DNA from: Bacteroidota bacterium
Lineage (GTDB): Bacteria; Bacteroidota; Bacteroidia; Flavobacteriales_D; Sanyastnellaceae
Length of the DNA stretch: 59,243 nucleotides
Direction: 5' to 3'
NCBI GenBank assembly: GCA_027621555.1
Contig: JAQCBJ010000008.1
Location: 1 to 59,243, forward strand
In this document: piece by piece, positions 26,729 through 34,599 of the stretch
How the letters are laid out: each line of letters begins with the position of its first letter
Numbering within the stretch: position 1 is the first letter of the stretch
Position numbers and translations under genes: made by a program
The notes under the pieces: model-generated
Database searches by the model: none
Told to the model about the DNA's origin: nothing
The model's input: only the letters and a program-made list of their open reading frames with translations

Positions 26729-29700
26729 ACCTCTCCTCCCTATCCCTCATCTCATTGCGCGCCATGATGGCGGCGACTTGGCTTGTTGCGGGGCCCGCGA
26801 TTTGGGCCCAGACCTGGGGCCCTACACCCGCATCGGTCCGTGCTGGGGTCGCGGACGAACGCGCCGCATTGGACGCCGCGTCCTGGACCAGCGGGCTCGA
26901 GCTCCGAAACGTTGGACCGTCCGTCATGAGCGGCCGCGTGGTCGACGTCGCGGTCGTGGAGGACACGATGTACGTGGCGTACGCCACGGGTGGGCTGTGG
27001 AAGAGCATCAATCACGGGACAACGTTTGAGCCCCTGCTTGACGAGACGTGCATGCTGGGGGCCGTCGCGGCCCACCCGTCCGGCCGCGTCGTGGTCGGGT
27101 CCGGGGAAGTGAACTCGTCCCGCAGCTCGTACGCTGGCGACGGGGTGTACGTCAGCGACGACCACGGCGCAACGTGGCGGCACGCGGGACTGGAAGGCAG
27201 CCACCACATTGGTCGGGTGATCTTGGACCCAAGCAACCCCGACCGCATGTGGGTGGCTGCATTGGGCGAACTGTACTCGACCAACCGGGGCGGGGCCGTG
27301 CACCGCTCCGAAGACGGAGGCCAAACGTGGAAGGTCGTCCTCACTGTCCCCCAAAGCGGAAGCAAGGACGAGTTCGTGGGGTTTGTGGACCTCGTGGCCG
27401 ACGCAACTGACCCTGACCACCTCTTTGCCGCTTCGTGGGACCGGACTCGGCGGGCGCATGATTTCCAAGAGGCCGGGCCGGGAACGGCCATTTACGAGAC
27501 CACCGACGGGGGAAATACGTGGCAACGCATTTCGCGCGGCAACGGGTTTCCGGAAGGCAAGCAAGCAGGACGGGTGGGGTTGGCCTACCACAGCACAAGT
27601 GGGACCCTGTTCGCGTTGATCGACAACCAAGGAGACCGGCCTGTGAGCGACGAAGAAGCCAAGGCCGACACGCTGTTGAAAGCCGTTGCGTTCGTGAACA
27701 TGGATGCCGCCGCGTTTGACGCGTTGAGCAACGACGACCTTCAAGCGTTTCTCGATGCCGAGGGGTTTGACGAGGCTGACAGTGCCGCGGCCGTCAAGGC
27801 TCGCGTAGCGCGAGGGGACCTGAAACCACGAGCGTTGTACGACTACCTGACCGACGGCAACAGGGCGCTTTTCGACACGGAAATCGTGGGGGCCGAAGTG
27901 TACCGCTACCGCGTGCCTGGCCGAGGCGCGTCTGTGAGCGGCGATGGGGCGCGCACCACCTTGAGCCAGCTTGCCCAGGGAGAGAAGGCACCCGAACCGG
28001 CGACAGGGGTTTGGGAACGGACGCATGAGGATTACCTCGACGACGTGTGCTACACCTACGGGTACTACTTCGGCACCGTCTCCGTCGATCCGTCCGACGC
28101 AAACACGTTGTACATCGCCGGAGTCCCGCTGCTGAAGTCCACCGACGGCGGCGCCACGTTTGAATCCATCGGCGCACCCAACGTGCATGTGGACCACCAC
28201 AAGGTTTGGGTGGACCCCACCAATGGAAATCACTTGATCAACGGCAACGACGGCGGCATCAACGTCTCGTGGGACGGCGGGCAGTCCTGGGTGAAATGCA
28301 ACAGCCCCTCGGTGGGGCAGTTTTACGCCATCGAAGTGGACAACGCCGAGCCCTACCGCATCTACGGGGGGCTCCAAGACAACGGCACTTGGGTGGGGGA
28401 CAACACCCACAGCGAATCCGTGGGATGGCACCAAAGCGGGCACCACGGCTTCGAATCCCTCGGCGGAGGAGACGGCATGCAAATTGAAGTCGACCTGCGT
28501 TCCAACGATGTCGTGTACACAGGCTACCAGTTTGGGTGGTACATGCGCACCGACCGAGCCACGGGAGAAAGCAGGAGCCTTCACCCTTCTCATGAGCTGG
28601 GAGAAACGCCCTTGCGCTGGAATTGGCAAACGCCCATCCTTCTGAGCAAACACCAGCAAGACCTGTTTTACATGGGCTCCAACCGCGTTCACCGCTCCTT
28701 GAACCGCGGGGATGACTTTGAAGTCCTCAGTGGCGACTTGACGCGCGGCGGCAAACCTGGCAACGTGCCCTTTGGGACTTTGACGACGATGGCCGAGCAC
28801 CCCAAGCGGTTTGGGCAGCTCGCTGTAGGAAGCGACGACGGGCTCGTTCACGTGACGATGGACGGCGGCCACACGTGGGATGCGCTCAAACTGCCTGTGG
28901 CGACTCAAGTCGGAAAAGGCAACGACGCCAAGCACCTGTGGGTGAGCGAAGTGATGTGGTCTCACCACGACGACGACTTGCTCGTGGTCGCGCTCAACGG
29001 CTACCGGCACGACTGCCAGGATGCGTTTGTGTTTGCCACGCGCGACTTGGGGAAGACCTGGACGGCGTGGGGGCCAAACCTCCCGCACGAACCCGTCAAC
29101 GCGCTGATCGAATGCCAAGACCGCGCGGGATGGTGGGTTGTTGGTACGGACGGCGGGGCCTACCTGACCACCGACGAAGGCACCACCTTCACCACCCTGC
29201 ATCGCGACCTGCCGCGCGTGCCGGTGCACGACCTCGCCCTCCAAGAGCGCGAAAACGAACTGGTGATTGGCACCCACGGGCGCGGCATCTACGTGCTGGA
29301 CCTCGACCCCCTGTTGTCCCGGTCTGGCGAGTCCAGCAGCTGGAACGAAGAAGCTCTGACCTTCGAGTCAAAGAACCTCGAAATCACCCACAGCGACCGT
29401 TGGGGACAGCGCGGCTGGGCGTGGTCTGAGCCTCGCGAACCTTCTGTGGATGCTTGGGTCTGGTCAGCGGCCGAAGGTCGTGCGCGGCTGGAACTTCGGT
29501 TCATCCCCACGGCGCCTGTCGCCCCGGACTCCACCGCGACCACCGGCGGCGGGGCCACGGCCATTCTCAACCAGCTTCAACAAGCCAGCGGATTCGTAGT
29601 GGACGCTGGGGAACTCGACCTCAAGAAGGGCCTTCAGCGCATTGAAATCCCGCTGAAACGAGACGAGGGATACGTCGAAGTTGGAACCTACACCGTGGTG

Positions 29701-29775
29701 CTCGTCACCCTGCCTGAAGCGGGCGAACCACGTCGCGAGGCAACCACCTCCCTCGAGGTGGTGTCAGGGGATTAA
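26725..29775 (+). CDS. Secreted BNR/sortilin-like beta-propeller protein
   Basis: 1016 residues. A signal peptide (about 1-29, ending AIWAQ) is followed by a chain of Asp-box (BNR) repeats of type SxDGGxTW; I count at least nine (SDDHGATWR, SEDGGQTWK, TTDGGNTWQ, STDGGATFE, SWDGGQSWV, TMDGGHTWD and others), as in sortilin/VPS10-like propellers. A charged insertion (about residues 305-430) interrupts the propeller. The C-terminal 130 residues are beta-rich without a recognisable T9SS sorting domain. Bacteroidota have many such exoproteins annotated as glycosyl hydrolases, usually without proof of activity. The ATG overlaps the mazG stop, and the TAA overlaps the convergent nadE stop. Confidence 0.85.
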   Translation: MNLSSLSLISLRAMMAATWLVAGPAIWAQTWGPTPASVRAGVADERAALDAASWTSGLELRNVGPSVMSGRVVDVAVVEDTMYVAYATGGLWKSINHGTTFEPLLDETCMLGAVAAHPSGRVVVGSGEVNSSRSSYAGDGVYVSDDHGATWRHAGLEGSHHIGRVILDPSNPDRMWVAALGELYSTNRGGAVHRSEDGGQTWKVVLTVPQSGSKDEFVGFVDLVADATDPDHLFAASWDRTRRAHDFQEAGPGTAIYETTDGGNTWQRISRGNGFPEGKQAGRVGLAYHSTSGTLFALIDNQGDRPVSDEEAKADTLLKAVAFVNMDAAAFDALSNDDLQAFLDAEGFDEADSAAAVKARVARGDLKPRALYDYLTDGNRALFDTEIVGAEVYRYRVPGRGASVSGDGARTTLSQLAQGEKAPEPATGVWERTHEDYLDDVCYTYGYYFGTVSVDPSDANTLYIAGVPLLKSTDGGATFESIGAPNVHVDHHKVWVDPTNGNHLINGNDGGINVSWDGGQSWVKCNSPSVGQFYAIEVDNAEPYRIYGGLQDNGTWVGDNTHSESVGWHQSGHHGFESLGGGDGMQIEVDLRSNDVVYTGYQFGWYMRTDRATGESRSLHPSHELGETPLRWNWQTPILLSKHQQDLFYMGSNRVHRSLNRGDDFEVLSGDLTRGGKPGNVPFGTLTTMAEHPKRFGQLAVGSDDGLVHVTMDGGHTWDALKLPVATQVGKGNDAKHLWVSEVMWSHHDDDLLVVALNGYRHDCQDAFVFATRDLGKTWTAWGPNLPHEPVNALIECQDRAGWWVVGTDGGAYLTTDEGTTFTTLHRDLPRVPVHDLALQERENELVIGTHGRGIYVLDLDPLLSRSGESSSWNEEALTFESKNLEITHSDRWGQRGWAWSEPREPSVDAWVWSAAEGRARLELRFIPTAPVAPDSTATTGGGATAILNQLQQASGFVVDAGELDLKKGLQRIEIPLKRDEGYVEVGTYTVVLVTLPEAGEPRREATTSLEVVSGD

Positions 29776-30611
29776 CCCTTGGCGAATCGAACGGCGTCGG
29801 GCACGTCGCAGACCGGGATGGGGATCATTTTGTGCCGGTTGGCACGGTGGTGGCGACGGTAGGTGTCCAACACTTCCCGCTGTCGCCAAGGCAGGGTCTC
29901 CTCGGCCGCATCGCGGACATCTTGCGTGTCGCCTTCGTGTTCAGCTTCCCAAGACATGGCCCATTCCAACTCGGGGTACGTCGCGCCGAGCTGGTCTTCG
30001 TCGGTGCGGTCGTCCCCCCACAGGCCGTCGGTTGGCGCAGCCTGTTGAATGGCATCGATCACCCCGAGGTGAGCGGCCAGGGCGAAGACCTCCGTCTTGT
30101 TCAAGTCGGCAATGGGCGAAAGATCCACCCCGCCGTCACCGTATTTGGTGTAGAAACCCACCCCAAAATCCTCCACCTTGTTCCCCGTTCCTGCAACCAA
30201 GGCGCGCGAGCGCTGGGCCAGAGCGTACAACGTGGTCATGCGAAGGCGAGCACGCGAATTGGCCATGGCCAGCCCACCGCTGGCGTCAGGACCGTCGGGC
30301 AGCGCTTGGCTGAACACGTCGTACACCTCAGTGAGCGACACCGTCGAGCGTCGGACGCGAGAAAACCGTCCGCAGAGGACATCGATGTGCTCCGCCGCGC
30401 GGGAAACTTGATTGGGCGCCTGGTGTATGGGCATTTCAACGCATGTGGTCGGAGCGCCCGTCAAGGCGCATAGCGTCGACGTCACGGCGGAGTCGATTCC
30501 ACCGGATACACCCACCACCCAACCGTCCATGCCCGAGGTCTTCAGGTAGTCTTGCAGCCAGGCAACAATGTGCTTGGCAACAGCGTCAGGTGCAAAGGTG
30601 GAGTGGGCCAT
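29772..30611 (-). CDS. nadE: NH3-dependent NAD+ synthetase
   Basis: 279 residues from the ATG at 30611. NadE amidates nicotinic acid adenine dinucleotide to NAD+ using ATP. The P-loop GVSGGIDSAV (about 35-44) and the segments LVAGTGNKVED, KYGDGGVDLSPIADLNKTEV and TDGLWGDDRTDEDQLG are all family motifs. No N-terminal glutaminase domain is present, so free ammonia is the likely nitrogen source. An ATG 12 codons upstream (30647) is possible but adds residues without similarity. nadE next to gldB-gldC is an order I recall from F. johnsoniae. Its stop overlaps the convergent BNR gene stop by 4 bases (TTAA). Confidence 0.96.
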   Translation of the reverse strand: MAHSTFAPDAVAKHIVAWLQDYLKTSGMDGWVVGVSGGIDSAVTSTLCALTGAPTTCVEMPIHQAPNQVSRAAEHIDVLCGRFSRVRRSTVSLTEVYDVFSQALPDGPDASGGLAMANSRARLRMTTLYALAQRSRALVAGTGNKVEDFGVGFYTKYGDGGVDLSPIADLNKTEVFALAAHLGVIDAIQQAAPTDGLWGDDRTDEDQLGATYPELEWAMSWEAEHEGDTQDVRDAAEETLPWRQREVLDTYRRHHRANRHKMIPIPVCDVPDAVRFAKG

Positions 30612-30668
30612 GGATCGTTTCGTGGGTTGCAAGTTGCAACACCCCATTCAAACGAAGGTTCAACTCGG

Positions 30669-31466
30669 TCAGAAGACCACACCCAAAGTCAGGGCCATGA
30701 AACTGTCGTGCCCAATCATCTCCGTGGTCAACGGTCCGCCCTCCGCAAAACGCGGCACCCCCGAGGCGTCCACCTTGACGACGGTTTGGTCTTTGTGGGT
30801 GGAAAACAAACTGTTGTTGTACGTCAGGCCAACCATCAAGGCCGTGGTTCCTGCGATGCGACGCTCAAACCCGAGGCCCACAATCATGGAGGCGCGAAAG
30901 AGGCTGGCGTAGTCTCCGGAGATTTGGTCTTCTGCTGGAATGACGGGATTGTCGACAGGCACCCAATCGTCGTCGGCCCGCTCAAACCCCACGTAGCGAA
31001 CCTCGTTCGCCTCACGGCGCGTGTTCAACCCGATGCCGCCCCCGAATTTGCCGTAGTACGTCGTATAGCCAATTTCCTTGGTCCGAAGCTTAAACGTCAA
31101 GGGCAATTCGACGTATTGGTTGTTGAAGTTTCGTGACACCCGGCTCATCGTTGAATCCGTCGTGGGCTCCCAATATTCCACGGTGCTTCCCGTTCGAAAC
31201 ACGTGCAAACCCGTCCCAAAAGCGTACGTCTCGGCAAACAAAATGTCCGCCATGAACTGGTAGCCAAAGTGGGCGCGCCCTCCGTCGGTGGTGTGCTCAA
31301 AATCACGGGAGTTCATCCACGCCACGTTGGGATCGAGCGCCAACCCCATGCGAAAGCCTTGCGTTTGGGCTTGGGAAGAAAAGGACAACCCCAAGGCGAG
31401 GCCAAGCAGGCACGCGAAGTGCATTCCACCGGCGAGAATCCCGCCGTCGTTGTTCATCTTTGTCAT
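30669..31466 (-). CDS. PorT-like outer-membrane beta-barrel protein
   Basis: 265 residues from the ATG at 31466. A signal peptide with its hydrophobic core at about residues 15-31 ends SSQAQ. It is followed by alternating beta strands of a small barrel (GYQFMADILFAETYAFGTGLH..., YVELPLTFKLRTKEIGYTTY, FRASMIVGLGFERRI) and a terminal aromatic residue (ALTLGVVF), the usual outer-membrane signal. The sequence looks like the PorT/OMP_b-brl_2 family. PorT itself is needed for T9SS in Porphyromonas, but paralogues are common, so the function stays open. The start is supported by a TAGATTTG box about 18 bases upstream. The gene is divergent from gldB. Confidence 0.8.
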   Translation of the reverse strand: MTKMNNDGGILAGGMHFACLLGLALGLSFSSQAQTQGFRMGLALDPNVAWMNSRDFEHTTDGGRAHFGYQFMADILFAETYAFGTGLHVFRTGSTVEYWEPTTDSTMSRVSRNFNNQYVELPLTFKLRTKEIGYTTYYGKFGGGIGLNTRREANEVRYVGFERADDDWVPVDNPVIPAEDQISGDYASLFRASMIVGLGFERRIAGTTALMVGLTYNNSLFSTHKDQTVVKVDASGVPRFAEGGPLTTEMIGHDSFMALTLGVVF

Positions 31467-31484
31467 CGTCTGCAGCGATTTGTT

Positions 31485-31492
31485 CAAATCTA
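31485..31492 (-). promoter_or_regulatory. -7 box for the PorT-like gene
   Basis: On the minus strand TAGATTTG, a full match to TAnnTTTG, ending 18 bases before the ATG at 31466. It lies in the 37-base divergent gap shared with gldB. Confidence 0.6.
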
Positions 31493-31503
31493 ACGTTCGG
31501 TTC

Positions 31504-32556
31504 ATGCGTCCTGCCCTCCCTGCCTGCAAGTTGTTCCACGGCCCAATGTGGGTTGCGGCCTTCGCGTGCTTGGCAGGATGTTCCGACGGTCGGCCGCCTG
31601 TGGACATCTCTGGACAAGCGTTGCCTGCCGACCACCGTGAGGTGAACTGGATGGAAGTGTTGGACAACCTGCCTCGTGACAAGAACCGGGCCAAACAACT
31701 CGAACATCTGCTTGAGGCGGATTCGGAGTTTTGGGCGGAATGGTGCGAAGTCATCCTTCAACTCGGTCCTGCGGGGGACACTGCCACCATCGACAACCTC
31801 CACCTTTTCTTGACGGAGATGGCGCCGATGCTCGCAGCAATCGACACCACATCAGGAAGCCCAGAAACGCTCCAACGCGAATCTCAACGGTTGCGCGACG
31901 GGCTCCGAAGGCTCATGATGATGGACGCGTCGGCCGACGTGCCCGATGTGGTTTGGATGCCCTCGGGATTCAATTTCGCAGTGTACCCCGGAGACGGATG
32001 GCTCGGGGTTGGGCTGGACTGGTTCATGGGAAGCAACCACCCCATGCATGCTGAATTGCCCCCGTCCCGTTTCCCGGCCTACCGCTTGGCCCGAATGCGC
32101 CCCGACTGGATGGCCACGGAAGCCCTGAAAGGCTGGCTGCTCGTCGCGCATCAGGACCGCATCCCGCCCTCACCCCGGACTGTCGACATGTGGTTGTACT
32201 GGGGGAAAATCATGCACCTGACGTCCCGCTGTTTTCCCGAGGCTTCGCCTGCGGAACTGATGAGCTGGACCGAAGAAGAATGGGCCTGGGCCGTGGCGCA
32301 CGAACGGTCGGCATGGACTGAGATGCAACCCCAGGACCGGATGTTTGCGACGTCCCCGCGCGACGTGATGCGCTGGTTCCAAGAAGGACCGTTCACGCGC
32401 GTGGGACGGATCCCGCAGGACAGCCCGGACCGGCTCGGGGTGTTCTTGGGGTGGCGCGCCGTCGAGGCCGCGCTCGAAGCGCATCCGGAGTGGACGGACC
32501 TGGACGTCCTGGCGCTCGACGATCCGCAGACTGTGCTGCGTTCGTACCGGCCGTAG
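31504..32556 (+). CDS. gldB: Gliding motility lipoprotein GldB
   Basis: 350 residues. The signal peptide ends in CLAGC with the lipid-attachment cysteine near residue 26. The central region with WLGVGLDWFMG, then FPAYRLARMRPDWM and later MWLYWGKIMHLTSRCFPE matches the GldB pattern I recall, as does the tail with RLGVFLGWRAVEAALEAHPE. GldB is an essential gliding/T9SS-related lipoprotein in F. johnsoniae with unclear biochemical function. The start is the ATG at 31504; the frame is open 72 codons further upstream but overlaps the divergent barrel gene. Followed by gldC after 18 bases, which strongly supports the call. Confidence 0.85.
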   Translation: MRPALPACKLFHGPMWVAAFACLAGCSDGRPPVDISGQALPADHREVNWMEVLDNLPRDKNRAKQLEHLLEADSEFWAEWCEVILQLGPAGDTATIDNLHLFLTEMAPMLAAIDTTSGSPETLQRESQRLRDGLRRLMMMDASADVPDVVWMPSGFNFAVYPGDGWLGVGLDWFMGSNHPMHAELPPSRFPAYRLARMRPDWMATEALKGWLLVAHQDRIPPSPRTVDMWLYWGKIMHLTSRCFPEASPAELMSWTEEEWAWAVAHERSAWTEMQPQDRMFATSPRDVMRWFQEGPFTRVGRIPQDSPDRLGVFLGWRAVEAALEAHPEWTDLDVLALDDPQTVLRSYRP

Positions 32557-32561
32557 GGTCG

Positions 32562-32569
32562 TACTTTTG
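32562..32569 (+). promoter_or_regulatory. -7 box for gldC, leaderless arrangement
   Basis: TACTTTTG, a full TAnnTTTG match, lies in the short gldB-gldC gap and is followed by GCCCC and the gldC ATG. It would give gldC its own start besides read-through from gldB. Confidence 0.6.
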
Positions 32570-32574
32570 GCCCC

Positions 32575-32904
32575 ATGTCCACCTCCCGCATCACCATCGA
32601 CGTCACCACCGACGAAAACCACGTCCCCGTCGCCATGGAATGGACCGCTGAAGACGGCGGCATCCAAAACCAAAACGCCTCCGCCATGGCCCTGTCCATG
32701 TGGAACCCCAAGGAATTCGCGGCGATGCGCATGGACCTTTGGACCAAGGACATGAGCGTGGAGGAAATGCGGTCGTTCGTGGTGCAAACCATGATGACCC
32801 TGGCCGACACCTACGAACGCGCCACCTCCGACAAGGACCACGCGCAAGCCATCCGCGGCTTCACGGAAGAACTCGCCAAGCGCATTGGCGTCCTCGAAGG
32901 GTAA
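32575..32904 (+). CDS. gldC: Gliding motility protein GldC
   Basis: 109 residues, the usual GldC size. The sequence pattern ITIDVTTDENHVPVAMEW...AEDGGIQNQNASAM...LWTKDMSVEEMRSFVVQT follows the family closely as I recall it. GldC is a small soluble protein that improves gliding in F. johnsoniae but is not strictly essential; its biochemistry is unknown. It follows gldB by 18 bases and has its own -7 box. The next gene, engB, is convergent. Confidence 0.9.
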   Translation: MSTSRITIDVTTDENHVPVAMEWTAEDGGIQNQNASAMALSMWNPKEFAAMRMDLWTKDMSVEEMRSFVVQTMMTLADTYERATSDKDHAQAIRGFTEELAKRIGVLEG

Positions 32905-32928
32905 GCGACACGGGAGAAAACCGGGATT

Positions 32929-33564
32929 TCAGTCCTTGTACAAGCCGTTGGTCGACGCGATGAAGCGCAGGACCTCTTCGCGCCCCTCCGAGGTGTTTCC
33001 ACTGGTCACAAACACCGGCGGCATCTTGTGCCATTGCTTGAGCATCACTTGCTCATAGGCCGGGAGAAACGCGGCGCGTTCAGACTTGTTGAGCTTGTCG
33101 ACCTTGGTGAAGACGAGCACGAAGGGCAAGCCTGCTTCGCCCATCCACGCCATGAACTCGAGGTCGACTTTTTGGGCGGGGATGCGTGAATCGACCAGCA
33201 TCATCACGCACATGAGGTTGGTCCGCGTGTTGAGGTAGTCCCTGGTCACCTTCATCCACTTTTCGCGGTCCCGCTTGCTCACTTTGGCGTACCCAAATCC
33301 CGGCAAATCCACCAAGTACCACGTGTCATCCACGTCAAAGTGGTTGATCAGTTGCGTCTTGCCCGGGGTGCTGGATGTCTTGGCCAAGCTGTTTCGACCT
33401 GCAAGCATGTTCAGCAGGGAACTCTTCCCCACGTTGGAGCGACCGATGAAGGCGTACTCCGGACGGTCCGGCTTGGGGCACTCCGAGGGTTGCGCGCTGC
33501 TCTTGACGAAGGACGCCTCCTTCAAGTCCCACGCGTCCGGCCCAGATGTCGCTTCGTCAACCAT
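32929..33564 (-). CDS. engB: Ribosome biogenesis GTP-binding protein YihA/YsxC (EngB)
   Basis: 211 residues from the ATG at 33564, 11 bases after the hydrolase stop. It has the GTPase motifs G1 GRSNVGKSS, G2 region TSSTPGKTQ, G3 DLPGFGYAK and G4 TKVDK, in normal order, with the short SFVKSS start typical of EngB. EngB assists assembly of the 50S subunit. The open frame extends into the hydrolase gene but similarity starts at the chosen ATG. It forms a two-gene minus-strand unit with the alpha/beta hydrolase. Confidence 0.95.
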   Translation of the reverse strand: MVDEATSGPDAWDLKEASFVKSSAQPSECPKPDRPEYAFIGRSNVGKSSLLNMLAGRNSLAKTSSTPGKTQLINHFDVDDTWYLVDLPGFGYAKVSKRDREKWMKVTRDYLNTRTNLMCVMMLVDSRIPAQKVDLEFMAWMGEAGLPFVLVFTKVDKLNKSERAAFLPAYEQVMLKQWHKMPPVFVTSGNTSEGREEVLRFIASTNGLYKD

Positions 33565-33575
33565 AAAGAGTCCGA

Positions 33576-34340
33576 TCAGGCGATGCCTCGCGAGGCATAC
33601 CAGTCCGTCAAGATTTGGTTGAACGTCTCGGGGTGCTCCATCATCGGGGCGTGCCCGCACTCTTCGATCCAAAACAAGTCCGCGTCAGGCAGTCCTGCTT
33701 TGAATTCTTCGGCGACTTCCGGCGGGGTGATGATGTCGTTTCGGCCCCAAATCAGGCACGCCGGCACGTTCATGCTCGACAAATCCTTCGCCATGTTGTG
33801 ACGAATGGCCGACTTGGCGATGCTGAGAATGCGCAGGACTTTGTTCCGGTCGTTGACGGCTTCGAAGCACTCGTCCACCAGCTCAGGCGTGGCGTGCTTG
33901 GGGTCGTGGAAGGTCACGGCCACCTTCTCCTTGATGTAGTTCTTGTCCTCTCGGCGGGGGAAGCTGGACCCAAACGCATTCTCGTACAACCCGCTGCTCG
34001 CCGTCAAGGTCAACGAAGCCACCCGGTCGAGGTGGTCCCGGGTGTAGATCAACCCCACGTGGCCTCCCAGGCTGTTGCCGAGCAAGTGCACCTTTTCGAG
34101 GCCGAGCTCGTCGAGGAATCCCGCGATGTGCTTGGCCAGGTTTTTCGCGTTGGTCTCGAGCATGGGGAGCTCGTAAATCGGCAGCATCGGGGTGATCACT
34201 CGGAAGCTCTTGCTGAAGTGCGCACGCACCTCGGCGAAGTTGCTCAGCGCACCGAAAAGCCCGTGCAGCAACACGAGCGGCGTGCCCTGCCCCTCTTCCA
34301 CGTAGCGGTAGGGGCCGCGTTCGAGAATGGTTGAATCCAT
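33576..34340 (-). CDS. Alpha/beta-fold hydrolase
   Basis: 254 residues, cytoplasmic. The oxyanion region LLHGLFGALSNF (about 24-35), nucleophile elbow GNSLGG (about 88-93, Ser about 90), acidic residue in WGRNDIITPP (Asp about 202) and histidine in EECGHAPMMEHPE (His about 230) make a complete Ser-Asp-His triad. The family includes esterases, C-C bond hydrolases and haloperoxidase-like enzymes, so substrate cannot be told. It is divergent from mraZ and heads a unit with engB. A CATTTTTG sequence 5 bases before the ATG is a one-mismatch -7 box. Confidence 0.88.
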   Translation of the reverse strand: MDSTILERGPYRYVEEGQGTPLVLLHGLFGALSNFAEVRAHFSKSFRVITPMLPIYELPMLETNAKNLAKHIAGFLDELGLEKVHLLGNSLGGHVGLIYTRDHLDRVASLTLTASSGLYENAFGSSFPRREDKNYIKEKVAVTFHDPKHATPELVDECFEAVNDRNKVLRILSIAKSAIRHNMAKDLSSMNVPACLIWGRNDIITPPEVAEEFKAGLPDADLFWIEECGHAPMMEHPETFNQILTDWYASRGIA

Positions 34341-34345
34341 GAGGT

Positions 34346-34353
34346 CAAAAATG
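34346..34353 (-). promoter_or_regulatory. Candidate -7 box for the alpha/beta hydrolase gene
   Basis: On the minus strand CATTTTTG, one mismatch from TAnnTTTG, followed by ACCTC and the ATG at 34340. Same spacing as the other leaderless candidates. Confidence 0.35.
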
Positions 34354-34409
34354 CAGCCCCTGACGAGCCCTTTTCACCCCCTTGGGGTGTCGGCATCCAC
34401 GTTCCGTTG

Positions 34410-34426
34410 TTCACATCCCCTGTGAA
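34410..34426. other. Inverted repeat TTCACA-N5-TGTGAA
   Basis: A 6-bp perfect inverted repeat around TCCCC in the 259-base gap between the hydrolase gene and mraZ. It resembles the 9-bp repeat after topA at 10357-10380. Function unknown. Confidence 0.35.
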
Positions 34427-34431
34427 TATCG

Positions 34432-34440
34432 TGTGGATAG
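34432..34440 (-). promoter_or_regulatory. DnaA-box-like site 1
   Basis: On the minus strand CTATCCACA, one mismatch from the DnaA box TTATCCACA. Confidence 0.4.
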
Positions 34441-34516
34441 CGAAATCGTCCCACTTTTCCCCACCCCTCGGCAAGCCCTGATTTTCCTAGGGATTTTCCA
34501 GATGAACCCTCAAACT

Positions 34517-34525
34517 TTATCCACA
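34517..34525 (+). promoter_or_regulatory. DnaA box (perfect consensus) upstream of mraZ
   Basis: TTATCCACA, identical to the strong DnaA box, immediately upstream of the MraZ boxes. One 9-mer can occur by chance, so its position and the second near-match at 34432-34440 are what make it notable. Confidence 0.5.
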
Positions 34526-34527
34526 AA

Positions 34528-34563
34528 GTGGGAGAAAGTGTCAACGAGTGGGAGAAAGTGGGA
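34528..34563 (+). promoter_or_regulatory. MraZ operator: four 10-bp-phased boxes
   Basis: Boxes GTGGGA, GTGTCA (degenerate), GTGGGA and GTGGGA start at 34528, 34538, 34548 and 34558, an exact 10-base period. MraZ of other bacteria binds TGGGN-N5 direct repeats upstream of its own gene to repress the dcw cluster. The array ends 9 bases before the -7 box, so bound MraZ should block RNA polymerase. Confidence 0.75.
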
Positions 34564-34572
34564 AATCAATCG

Positions 34573-34580
34573 TACTTTTG
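34573..34580 (+). promoter_or_regulatory. -7 box of the dcw cluster promoter
   Basis: TACTTTTG, a full TAnnTTTG match, ending 19 bases before the mraZ ATG. The MraZ boxes occupy the -33 region just upstream. Confidence 0.65.
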
Positions 34581-34599
34581 ATTTGGCGAAAACGCACCC

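Noticed and set aside
26752-29277. 841-codon open frame on the minus strand
   Set aside because: It is antisense to the BNR-repeat gene and its translation has no motifs; long antisense frames arise from the GC-rich codon use of the real gene.
31467-31754. 5' extension of the PorT-like frame
   Set aside because: It overlaps divergent gldB, is upstream of a full -7 box, and puts about 95 residues before the signal peptide.
34410-34525. Replication origin suggested by DnaA boxes
   Set aside because: Only one perfect and one imperfect box, no AT-rich unwinding region and no dnaA or dnaN nearby; a regulatory role is more likely.
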